Shown here piece by piece: positions 45,340 to 55,518 of a stretch of DNA of 64,000 bases (the first letter of the stretch is position 1; every line of letters starts with the position of its first letter). A model generated the notes under the pieces. It was given only the letters and a program-made list of their open reading frames with translations. It was not told where the DNA came from and did no database searches. The translations under genes were made by a program, and so were the position numbers. The stretch spans positions 139,596,829-139,660,828 of the forward strand of contig CM053143.1 of assembly GCA_028571685.1 (NCBI GenBank), written 5' to 3'. The stretch comes from Heterohyrax brucei. Its lineage: Eukaryota > Chordata > Mammalia > Hyracoidea > Procaviidae.

Positions 45340-45790
45340 CCCCTGCTCACGATACCCGCAACCTCTTGCACTGTGTCCCTGGGGCCGAGGAAGCGGGAGC
45401 TCGGAAGCGCTGGGCATCGCGGCCGCCCGGGCGGGGCCACCTCTTCTGCAGGTGGGACGTCTGTCTTCCCGTCTCTTCGCGGTGCCCCGGAGAAGATGAA
45501 GGAGGCATAAATTGCAAGAAGCCATTCAACCAAATAGGCGCACGAATTGTGCTAGTCTACCTCAGTCAGCTCCTCTGTGGCGCGCTGGTTCCCACTGCGT
45601 GAGAATTTCAACCTACCCTGGTGCTCGCCGCTTTTTCGTCTCCGTCTCCCTCTGTCCCAGGCTAACTTAATCCTCATTAGGAAACGAGGGGAACCCACAG
45701 CCTGAAAACACCCCCACGAGCAACGCCAGGCAATCACCAAACACTAGCTTCCAGGCGCTGCATAGCACCCTCCCGCGACACGTGCATGCG
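45340..45790. promoter_or_regulatory. Isolated CpG-rich segment
   Basis: Contains a NotI-type GCGGCCGC near 45419, GCGGGGCC and about a dozen or more CpGs over 450 bases, well away from the GSX2 island. No exon of a known gene recognised. May be an orphan CpG island or an undescribed promoter; this is inferred from composition. Confidence 0.4.
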
Positions 45791-45828
45791 CTCTGGCGCG
45801 AATGTAAAGGAAGAGAGTTTCAATGGGA

Positions 45829-46180
45829 GTCGGTGTGCTCAAGCATGTGTGTTGAGTGTGAATGTGTAAGAGTGTGGCAAGTGTGCGTGATCATAAACAT
45901 GTGACAAGGTGTGTGTCTCCACAAGTGAGTGAAAAAAGTGAAGGTTGAATGTAAGCAAGAATGTGTGGGAATGCGAGGTGTGTAGCAGGTATGTGAGCTC
46001 TGAAGCAGCTGTGAGCTTGACTGTGTGTGAGTAAATGAGTGTGTGAATACGTCAATGTGAGACTAAGACTTGCAAGGATGTGGATGAGGTGTATGTGTAG
46101 GAGTGTGGGTGTGTGAATGTTAGTGTGAGAAACTGTGTGCCCCGAGACTATGTGTTAGGGTGTGTGTGTATGGCTGAGCA
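45829..46180. repeat. Degenerate GT-rich tract
   Basis: About 350 bases dominated by GTGTG/GTGAATG/TGTGAG motifs with short non-repeat spacers; no fixed unit. Looks like a decayed (TG)n array or GTG minisatellite. Confidence 0.8.
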
Positions 46181-46544
46181 CCTCTCTGTAAAAAGTTCGA
46201 GTGGAGGTGTAATAAGCAAGCGTGTGCAGGGAGGGGTAGGTAGTGCTTCTGTTCTTCGTGTCCTGCACTAAGCTTTCCTGCCGTGCACTCCTTGCTCCTC
46301 GTGGTTCGTAGCAAAGCCACAGGGCTGGTGTCTCCTTCAGACCGCCCCACTGCCCAGCCTTCACCAAGTCCTCTGGGAAACAGACCTTGGAAACTGTGAC
46401 ATCACCAGGTGGCAGGCCGGGCAGGGCATTTCTCAAATAGGAACACTGATGCTCTGAGGGGTAGAGCTTCTGAAAGTGTCACCTTGAGGTTTGCAGATTT
46501 CCTGTCCCCACTTTTCCTTGCCTTCCTTGTGGACCATCTTTCTC

Positions 46545-46925
46545 ATATTTACTCAGCCAGCATTTATGGTGTACAGTATGCCAGGCTCTGCTCTAGGCAC
46601 TGGGAAAACCAGGGGAACTGGTCCTCTTCCTGCATCGCCGCTTTGCAAATTTTGGCTTCTGCCCTCAAGCAGAGGGGTGTGGAGAAGCTTAGGGGAATAA
46701 TATGTTGAAACAAACACAAGTACATCCTTCCTCCACCCCAACCTCAATCCTTTAGCTGCACCATTGGGATCCGGCTTGGGGTTACGAAATGTCCTTGGAG
46801 TGAATTTGCTTGCTTTTTGACAATGGGAATAATAAATGGTCCTCCTGTTACGGGGTTGCTGTGAACATTACATGAGTTAAGTCATAACATCCCTTGACAT
46901 AATGCCTGACACTCGTGGTTCTTGC
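46545..46925. mobile_element. L2/MIR fragments
   Basis: 46545-46660 matches L2/MIR (CCAGCATTTATGGTGTACAG, CCAGGCTCTGCTCTAGGCAC); 46810-46925 matches MIR on the plus strand (GGTTGCTGTGAACATTACATG). Confidence 0.6.
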
Positions 46926-46936
46926 ACCCAATATAG

Positions 46937-47091
46937 ATAAAAACCCATTGCCATGGAACTGATTCTGAGTCATAGCAACCCTAAAGGACAGAGTAGAACA
47001 GCCTCAAAGGGTTTCCAAGGAGCTGCTATTAGATTGAAACTGCCAACCTTTGGTTAGCAGCCAAGCTCTTAACTGCTCTGCCACTGGGACT
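46937..47091 (-). mobile_element. AfroSINE
   Basis: Full reverse-complement copy (AAACCCATTGCCATGGAAC..CTCTGCCACTGGGAC). An ATT microsatellite follows near 47109-47122. Confidence 0.88.
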
Positions 47092-47164
47092 TACAACATA
47101 TATATAAGGTATTATTATTATTATACATATACTATTGTACTGTCGACCTGTATAAAGCTGGAAG

Positions 47165-47560
47165 CTATGCCACTGGTGTTTCAAAAACCAGCAGCTATTC
47201 ACAGTGGGAAGATTTCAAGAGAGCTTTCAGATTAGACTTGAAGAAAATTCTGATGATCTACTTCCTAAAATTTGTCAATGAAAATGTATGGATAACAATG
47301 GGTCATAGTTCAATTTGCTCACTTTGGATATGTCATCACGAGAGACCAGTTGCTGGAAGAAGACATTGTGTTTGGTGAAATAGAAGGCCAGTGAGGGCAA
47401 GGAGACCCTCAGTGAGATGGATTAGCATAATAGTCAGAAAGACTTCAGCATCCCAGCAATTGTGAAGTTAATGAACTCCTGGGTGACAATTAGTTCTGTT
47501 GTATATAAGGTCACCGTGAGTGGGAGTGGGTTCAAGGGAAGCTACCTATCATTATTACAT
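47165..47560 (+). mobile_element. RTE-tailed composite SINE or internally deleted RTE
   Basis: 5' part resembles the RTE 5'UTR/SINE body (TTTCAAAAACCAGCAGC, GATGATCTACTTCC), 3' part the RTE 3' end (GAGACCAGTTGCTGG, GGAGACCCTCAGTGAGATGG). It lacks ORF sequence between. Confidence 0.65.
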
Positions 47561-48671
47561 TTCTCAGAGGTAATGGAATGCTGTGGGAAGAGAAGCTACC
47601 GCAATATATTGGATACAAAGTTCAAGAAATTATTATGTAATACACCTATGAATTTATATTAAATTCATTTCTATGTAAGTTGTTTTAAATTCCATTTTAG
47701 CATCAGGCTGTGAATACTAGCTACTAAGCCTTTATCCTCCCCTAATGATTTTTCCCTCTCCTGGGCCAATGTTATTAGAAGTGTTGGCTGTTGAGGGGAA
47801 ATGAAAAATCTTGAGGGGAAGCCAACAAGGACAGACACAGCCTGATGATCTTTTGGGCAGCCTTAGTTCACCAAGTCAAAGTGAATGACTCCTCAATGGC
47901 TTCAAATGTGTGGTGTAATTTAACCCTTTGAGGATGAGTAAAATTTCTGATTAGATGTTGTTTGTTGTTGTTAGGTGCCGTGGAGTTAGTTCTCGCTCAT
48001 GGTGACACCATGTGCAACAGGATGAGACAACAGCCAGTGCTGCACCATTCTCACACTGGTTGCTGCGTATGAGAATTTTTTGTTTTCGTTAAGTCTGGGT
48101 GTAATCCACTCCAAAGGCTGTAGGTTTTGATCTTCATCAGCAGGTGCTTCAAGTCCTCTTTACTCTGAGGAAGCGAGGGTGTGACACTCGCATATCACAG
48201 GCTGTCACTGAGCCTTCCTCCTATCCTAATGCCCTGTCCTTTATACAGTCTAGCTTCTCGGGTTATTCACTCACCTTGCATATCAAAAAAGTACAATGAA
48301 AGGATTCAACACTGGCACACATTTCCTGATTTTAAACCACTTAGTGCCCCTTTGCTTTATTTGAATGACCGTCACTTTATCCAGATACAGGTTCCTCATA
48401 AACACAACTAAGTGTTCTGGAATTCCCATTCTCTGCAATGTTATTCATAGTTTGTTGTGAACCACACAGTCAAATGCCTTTGCATAGCCATTAAAACACA
48501 AGTAAACATCTTTCTGATATTCTTTACTTTCAACTAAGGTCCACATGACGTTAGCAGTGACATCCTTGTTCCATGTCCTCTTCAGAATCTGGCTTGAATT
48601 TCTGGTAGTTCCCTGTCCATGTATTGCCGTAACCACTTTTGAATCATCTTTAGCAAAATTTTGCTTGAGAG

Positions 48672-49385
48672 TGTCTCTTAGGTTGGGTTCTCTAAGGAAG
48701 CAAAATCAGTAAGGTGTATAAATATATAAAACCCAGAAAACCAAACCCACTGCCATCTAGTCGATTCCAGCTCAGAGCGACCCTATAGAACATGGTAGAA
48801 CTTCTCCACAGATTTTCCAAGGAGTGCCTGGCATATTCAAACTGCCCACCTTTTGGTTAGCAGATGTAACACTTAACCACTATACCACCAGGATTTCCAT
48901 ATAGAGAGATTTGTATCAAGGAAATGACTGATGTAGTTATAGGGGCTGAAACATCCCAAGTCTGTGGGTCAAACTAGAAGCTTCTCCTGATGCATGTAGC
49001 TACTAAGGCCAGCTAACCTGAGATGAGTGGGTCAGAGAGCAAGGTTCCTGTTCATAGGCTGTGAAGATCAATGAATCCCAAAGATCAGCAGGCAAGATTG
49101 CAGGTAAGCTCCTAGCTCAAAGCCCAAGAACCAGAGATTAGATAAACAGGAGCCAGCTGCAGGATCCAGAATCAGAAAAGCCCACAAGACATGCCAGAAT
49201 ATCTACTTATATTCAATGCAGGCTGTATATTTAAGGAAACTCCCTGTCCACTGTTTGGCTACTCACAGCAGATCTCGTCATGGAGGTGATCACTTAATAT
49301 CAGATGCCATCATGGCAGCGAACACACTATCGAGCCACTGAGATTCATGGCCCAGCCAAGTTGATACACAATCTTAACCATCACA
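48672..49385 (-). mobile_element. Solo ERV-L-type LTR with SINE inside
   Basis: TGTCTCTTAGGTTGGG to AACCATCACA; same family as 16751-17280. An AfroSINE (minus, 48737-48898) is inserted near the start. Flanking 5-mers (GAGAG, GGGTG) do not match cleanly. Confidence 0.8.
48737..48898 (-). mobile_element. AfroSINE inside LTR
   Basis: Full reverse-complement copy, third level of the nest RTE - LTR - SINE. Confidence 0.9.
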
Positions 49386-49901
49386 GGGTGATATTCATCT
49401 TTCTTTGAAATGGGCACAGATCTGAATCTGTTCCAGTTAGTTGGGCAGATAGCAGTCTTCCAAATATTTTGGTATGGATGAGTGAGCATTTCCAGCATTG
49501 TATCTATTTGTTGAAACATCTCAACTAGTATTCCGTGAATTTCCGGAGCCAATGCCTTCAGCGCAGCTTGGACTTCTTCCTGCAGTACCATACCATTAGT
49601 TCTTGATCATATTCTGAAATGGCTGAACATGGACCAGTTTTTTGTTGTTGTTGTTTGGTATAGTGATTTTGTATATCCCTTCCACCTTCTTTTGATGCTT
49701 TTTATGTTTTTTTCAGCATTTTACCTATAGAATCCTTCAGTATTGCAATTTAAAGCTTTTTTTTTCTTCTTCTTCAGATTTTTCAGTTTGAGAAATGCCA
49801 GGCATATTCTTCTCCTTTGGTTTTATAATTCTAGATCTTCACAGATTCATTGTCATATTTTACTTTGTCTTCTAAGCTGCCCTTTGAAATCTGTTCCCTT
49901 C

Positions 49902-50462
49902 TGTCAAGGATTGAATTGTGTCCCCCCCATAATAAGTGTACCAATTTCTCTGGGTCTTGATTCCCGGTATTGTACAGTTATCTTCCATTTTGTGATTGAT
50001 ATAATTTTCCTATATGTTGTAAATCATAATCTCTGCCTGTAGTTAATGAAGCAAGACTAGATTGTGTTAAAGAGGATAAGGGTGGGACACGACATGTCAC
50101 ATCCCTGATCCAACGTAAAGGGAGTTTCCCTGGGTCAAGGACGGTACATCTTTAATCTTAAAAGAGATAAAAGAAAAGTCAAACAAGCAGTGAGGGGGAC
50201 CTCATACCACCAAGAAAGCAGTGCTGGGAGCAGTGCATGCCATTTGGACCTGAGTTTCCTGTGCAGAGAATCTCCTAGACCAAGGAGTGGTTGACGACAG
50301 AGATGTTCCTCAAGAACTGATAGCCAGAATATATTCCCCTGCAGCTGGTACCCTAAATTTGGGTATCTTATAGCCTACTACACTATGAGAGAATGCATTT
50401 CCCTTTATTAAAGCCATCTACTCTTGCTATTCCTGTTAAAGTAGCACTAGATGACTAAGACA
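49902..50462 (+). mobile_element. Solo MaLR-type LTR inside RTE
   Basis: TGTCAAGGATTGAATTGTG to GACTAAGACA, 561 bases, with the family's CATACCACCAAGAAAGCAG block. Confidence 0.85.
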
Positions 50463-50995
50463 TGCTCTTTTACATGATCATATCTTCCATTTGCTTTACC
50501 TACTCTGTATTCAAGAACAACTTTCAAGTTCTGTTGTGACACTCATTTTGGCCTTTCTCATCTTACAGATGATCTTTTTGCTTTTTTTTCACGTATAATG
50601 TCTTGACATCATCCGAAGACATGTATGATCTTTGTTTGTTGGTGTTCATTGCATCAAATCTGTTCTTGAGATGGTCTCTAAATTCAGGCGGGATAGACTC
50701 CAGGTTGTATTTTGGCTCTTGAGGACTAATTTTAATTTTCTTCCAGTTCTCCTTCATCTTTCCTAGGAGCAGCTGATGGTCTGTTCTACAGTCGGCTCCT
50801 GGTCTTTATCTGACTAATGGTATTGAGCTTTTCCATCATCTTTTTCTACAAATGTAGTTGATTTGATTTCTGTATATTCCATCTTGTGAGTCATTGTTTA
50901 CATTTCTGAAGAAAGGTATTTGCAATGACTAAGTCATCAATCTTGCAAAATTCTGTCATGTGATCTCCTGTGTTGTTTTTATCATCAAGGCTGTG

Positions 50996-51578
50996 TAACG
51001 TAGGAAACATGTTTCCTGATCAGCCACATGCCTGCCTGGAACAAAGTACTGTGTACAAATGTGGAGCATGACATTTTTCTTTTCTTTTAGAAGATTGTTT
51101 TAAAATTCTTTTCCTTTTTTGATGTTCTAGCTAGGATTACAAAAATGATCTTGTGTTAAACTGGAAAGGGTATGTTTTAGGTATAAATTTCCTTATAGAA
51201 ACGTTCTTTCTTTTTCAGGAAAGGTACATCAAAAAGAAATACTGAGAAGTAGAAGAATTGGTTGTAGTGTCTAAGTTCTTGAATTAGAAGCTGAAAAGGA
51301 ATTCTCCCATACCCCAGTTGATCCATCCTGTGTGGCTACCAAAGAAACTGAGGTCCACAGAGACTCAATCAGACCTGCAAACAGTTACTAAGTAGCATCA
51401 CCTCGGTTTTGTTCCCTTACACCTTGTTTTACACTTTCAGATGTCCTGGAAACTAGGAAAAGAAAAGGGAGAAGAGTTCTATATTCTATGGTACCACCAT
51501 GTTTCGTTTGCTGGCAACTCTATCTTTTGGTGTTCAGGCCCAAAACACTGGAATCTTTCTTGACTCCTTTCTCTTTCT
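50996..51578. other. Region without recognised features
   Basis: Single-copy-looking sequence, no coding frame of note. Confidence 0.5.
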
Positions 51579-51885
51579 CTGGTTAGGAGCTGAGTGCTTT
51601 AATCACTGTACCACTAGAGTTTCTTCACTTACCCAAGAACCTATCTCCTACCAAAAATGACACTCTGATTTAGATCCTAGTTTTAGATATGATCTGGCCG
51701 AGACATTTGGCCTCTCAATACCTCATTGTGGAAATAACAGATTTTTTTTTTAAAGTCATGTCTAGCTTGTACAACTGTATGCATCCAATAACATAAGCAG
51801 TTAACAATCTTTGTAAACTCTAAAGGGAAAGGGTTAATATACAGGTAATAGCCAGTTAGGATTAGGTAATGCTGTTGTGAAGAAG
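51579..51885. repeat. Inverted duplication, left arm
   Basis: Reverse complement of 52655-52950 over about 300 bases, around 80 percent identical by eye. Landmarks: GTACCACTAGAGTTTCTTC at 51609, CTCCTACCAAAAATGACACT at about 51646, CCTCTCAATACCTCA at 51711, ATCTTTGTAAACTCTAAAGG at 51807. Its outer end is only the first 45 bases of a SINE in reverse. Confidence 0.85.
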
Positions 51886-52059
51886 CACTGCTGCCCTTTT
51901 TGAATCTCTCATCAAATATTGATTAAATGCTTATTGTGCCAGACACTGTATCAGTGAGCCTAGTGAAAAAAATCTCTATCTTCCGGGGGCCTTTGTTTTA
52001 GCCCGCAGACTCATCTCATCCATCAGGAAGTCCTGTTAGCTCTATTTTTAAATATCTAG

Positions 52060-52640
52060 AAACTGATCACTTTTCCATGCTTCCACCACTGTTGAGATGG
52101 CCCAGTCTTACAGCTCTAGCCTCCTGCATGTCTTCTGGCTGGGTTCCTTCTGTTTGTACTTCTCTCTCTCATCCGCTCTCAACTCAGCAGCCAGGAGGAT
52201 CTTCTGAAAAACTTAAGATCAGAGCATAGCAAGAGCTAAAGATTTTACAATGACAAAAAAGGTCACCTGTGATACGGTCTGTGGCCACCTTGCTGGGCTC
52301 CTCTCTTCTCTCTGCTTTCCTCACTGGTTGTCCCTCTCCTGTACTGGCTTTCTTTCTGCCAAGAACTCTTCTCCTAGAAGCCCACACATCTCAATTTCTC
52401 ACTTTCAGGTCTTTCTAAAATATCAAAGCATCTGCTGGGCCATCTCTCCTACCAACCCACTTATTACGCTCTATTTTTTTTTCTCATAAAACTGATCACT
52501 TTCTAATATGGTAAGAATATATGTTTATTGTCTAAGTCTCCCTGCTAAAATGAAAGCCCCTAGAAGACAGAGATTTTTGTCATTGGGGTCACTGAAACAG
52601 TGTCTGGCACAATAAGCATTCAATAAATATTTGATAAGGA
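52060..52640 (+). mobile_element. L2 LINE 3' end
   Basis: Resembles the L2 3' end: CTAAAATGAAAGCCCCTAG, ACAGAGATTTTTGTC, CAGTGTCTGGCACAATAAGC and CAATAAATATTTGATAAGG. It fills the spacer between the arms of the inverted duplication. Confidence 0.7.
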
Positions 52641-52654
52641 GTTAAAAAAGAACA

Positions 52655-52950
52655 GGTATTTCACAACATCAGTGTTACCTAATCATAACTGGCTGTTACT
52701 TGTATATAAACCTTTAGAGTTTACAAAGATTCCTAAATATGTGTGTCACTGGATGTGCACAATTGTATAAGCTAGATACAACTGTTTTAAAAAACTTTTA
52801 ATTCTGCAGTGAGGTATTGAGAGGTTAAAGGTCTTTCCCATATCACATCTAAGACTAGATTCTAAATCAAAGTGTCATTTTTGGTAGGAGATGAGTTCTT
52901 GGGTAAACGAAGAAGCCCTAGTGGTACAGTGGTTAATGCACTCAGCTGCT
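52655..52950. repeat. Inverted duplication, right arm
   Basis: Contains the same landmarks in reverse complement (CCTTTAGAGTTTACAAAGAT at 52711, TGAGGTATTGAGAGG near 52810, AGTGTCATTTTTGGTAGGAG at 52871) and passes directly into the intact SINE at 52912. The SINE/flank junction is shared by both arms, so this is a duplication and not two independent SINE insertions. Confidence 0.85.
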
Positions 52951-53125
52951 AATCAAAATGCCCGCTGTTTGAATTCACCACCCGCTGCTCTGGGAGAGAA
53001 AGATGTGGCAGTCTGCTTTCATATAGATTGATAGCTTGGAAACCCTAGGGGACAGTTCTACTCTGTCTTATAGATTTGCTGTGAGTTGTAATTGATTTGA
53101 CAGCAGTGGGTTTGGTTTTGTTTTA
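52912..53125 (+). mobile_element. AfroSINE, long variant
   Basis: GAAGCCCTAGTGGTACAGTGG head, GGGAGAGAAAGATGTGGCAG middle, then GTGGGTTTGGTTTTG. Its first 40 bases belong also to the inverted duplication. Confidence 0.9.
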
Positions 53126-53165
53126 GCCTGTTTAAATGAAGAAAGCCAATAGGTTACTGGATATA

Positions 53166-53473
53166 CTGTTGTTAGTTGATGTCAGGTTGGCTCTGATTCA
53201 TGATGACCTTACGTACAACACAATGAAATGTTGTCCAGTCTTGCACCATTCTTGCAATGACTGGTATGTTTGAGTCCATTGTTGCAGTTACCGTGACAGT
53301 TCATCTCCTGTGAGAGTTCCCTCGTTTTTGTTGACCCACTAATTTACTGAATCCCAAACATGATGTATTTTTCTAACAATTCATTTTTCCTGATGATGTG
53401 TTGAAAGTAAGCAAGATAAAGTCTTCCTCTTGTCTCTTGTAAGGAGCATTCTGATTGTCCTTCCCCCAAGACC
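53166..53473 (-). mobile_element. RTE LINE 3' fragment
   Basis: CTGTTGTTAGTTGATGTCAGG start and typical RTE 3' sequence for about 300 bases. Confidence 0.85.
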
Positions 53474-55171
53474 ATGAATCCACCTAAATATTGGCCTGGA
53501 GGTATGGCACTAGGGCTGGGGTTCTCCCTCTATTGTCTGTCTTTGCTGTTATGTACTTGCCTGAGCTATAGCTAAAGGAACGGTGCTGGGGAATGCGCCA
53601 CAATAGCTCCATCCCCTTGTTTTTACAATTTATACTGGGAGGAAAGCAAGGCATGTTGTTTGGTGAGCTCATTTGGAGTCTGGCTTGAATCTCTGGACTT
53701 GGCTGTATGCCCTCACTTGATTGACTACTCTGACTGCAAACCAGTACACTGGCTTAGTCAGTGTATGACTCTTCCTTCCTCCTGTTTGGGTTCTCTGTCC
53801 ATCTGTCACATTTAGCCGATGAGCTCATTGACTGCAAGCTGATTGAGCAAGACAGTGTTCCTAATTCACACTGTTTACACAGCACCATTGTCTTCTGCAC
53901 ATACTTAGTAATAATTAGCATTCTCTTTTGAGATCATTAGTATCTCAATAATCGTCAATCAGTAGCCATTGTTAGAGCAGGAATTTATCATCTTGAACTA
54001 TATAATAGGAAAATAATATACAGTGAAACCCATGAGAGCTGGAATGTGACAGGACTGCCTTGATTTTCTAGGTCATAAAATTTTCTACCTTTTAAGGTGC
54101 AGTCTTACCACTTTTTTTTATCACCTATTTTGAGTTTTCCTTCTCTGCCAGGTTTCTGCCTCACACAGGCTCTGACTTAAGCAGGTTTTGTTATTATTCA
54201 GAAGTTATTCCTGAGCATGGAATATCCAGTTCTGAACAGGTTTGAAATACTTTTTCCTCAGAGATGTGCACAAGTGCTAAAAGAAAAAAATTGACAGTCA
54301 TTTATTTTTCTAAGTTGAATTGCCTAATTGTTGCTTTTTTATGTGAACTAGGAAAATAGAGTATTTAAATATTGTGAAACAAGAAAGAAAAAGAACAATT
54401 TGATTGTTTATTGAAATATTCATTGTGCATTTGGCTATTCACAGATTACATTCCATCCTATCTCCATTTGAAATTTAATGCACATCTTGATCATACAGTT
54501 ATTTTCCTGTTCCGGGGTTCCTAAGACGATGAAGACATTAATGAATTGATTACAAATGCAAGAGGCATGACTCAGAAAGGAGCAGTGATAGCCAGTGTTC
54601 ACTGCCTCGTTGTCTGGAGAGGGCTCGTATTTACCTATGCTTTTTTGAGATCAAACCAGTTAATGGAATTCAAACAGCATGCCTAATATTGAATCACAGT
54701 ACCATTTATATTGTCCAGAGAATGACCACCTACCCAGAAAGGACCCTGTACTTAGATGTCAACAAAAGAGACAACACATCTGAATAACTACTTTATTTAA
54801 ATAAAAGTCCTGGATCATATCATTAGGGGAACTTCAGGACATAGAAATTCAGCTTAATTTACCATTATTTATTGAGTGTCTACTATGTAGTAGCTGCTGG
54901 GATTGCAAAGATGACTAGATCCTAGTCACAGCTCTCAATGAACCTTAGTAGATGTGTGATAGGTGAAATGAAATGCTACTGATGAGGAAGCAGCTCTATC
55001 CCCCAGCATGTTATCTTCCTGCACATCAGGGGCTTTGCAACTAGGTCTTGAATGATTTGCTAGAAACGATTAGATAAAAACAAACAGCAGGAGAGGAAGG
55101 CCCAGAGGCATAGATGTGCATTAAGTTGGTGGAGGTGGAATTGCTGCATAGAGAAGAGGTAGGAAGCAGAC
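53474..55171. other. Mostly unrecognised sequence
   Basis: No gene seen. A MIR/L2-like segment (TTATTGAGTGTCTACTATG) lies at about 54865-54960. The rest may be old transposon sequence that I cannot name. Confidence 0.5.
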
Positions 55172-55362
55172 AAATGCCCAGTTGTCATCAAGTCAGTTCT
55201 GACGCATGGCAACTCCACGTGTGTCAGAGTAGACCTGTACCCTATAGTGTTCTCAGTGGCTGACTTTTCAGAAGTAGATTGACAAATCTTTCTTCAGAGG
55301 CATCTTTGGGGCAGCTATGTATGGTAAACGTTTGCACCATCCAGAAATTCCAAAGGAGTGTG
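55172..55362 (-). mobile_element. AfroSINE, second subfamily
   Basis: GTTGTCATCAAGTCAGTTCTG, CACGTGTGTCAGAGTAGACC, TCAGAAGTAGATTGAC and GTTTGCACCATCCAG; reverse complement. Confidence 0.85.
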
Positions 55363-55518
55363 AAGTGTTTCCTATATAAAGTGAACAGTCTTTAAAGGAT
55401 ACTGTGCAGAAAAGAGAAAGGATTATAATGTAGTTATCATAAAGGATGGATCAGAAGAGAGACAAACCAGAGGCAGAGTCTAGTACAAGAATCCATACTT
55501 GAAGTGACGAGGGTTACT

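Larger units (their letters stand above)
47955..50995 (-). mobile_element. RTE LINE split by two LTRs
   Basis: RTE pieces at 47955-48671, 49386-49901 and 50463-50995 are in order from the 3' end (GTTGTTGTTAGGTGCC) toward the endonuclease region. Intervening sequences are an ERV-L-type LTR and a MaLR LTR. A minus-strand frame at 48636-48445 keeps the RT catalytic-region block (YLCFNGYAKAFDCV); the usual D of FIDY is changed. Confidence 0.88.

Noticed and set aside
45192-45602. 136-codon plus-strand frame in the CpG cluster
   Set aside because: Begins inside L2/MIR sequence and has no protein likeness; not enough to call a gene.
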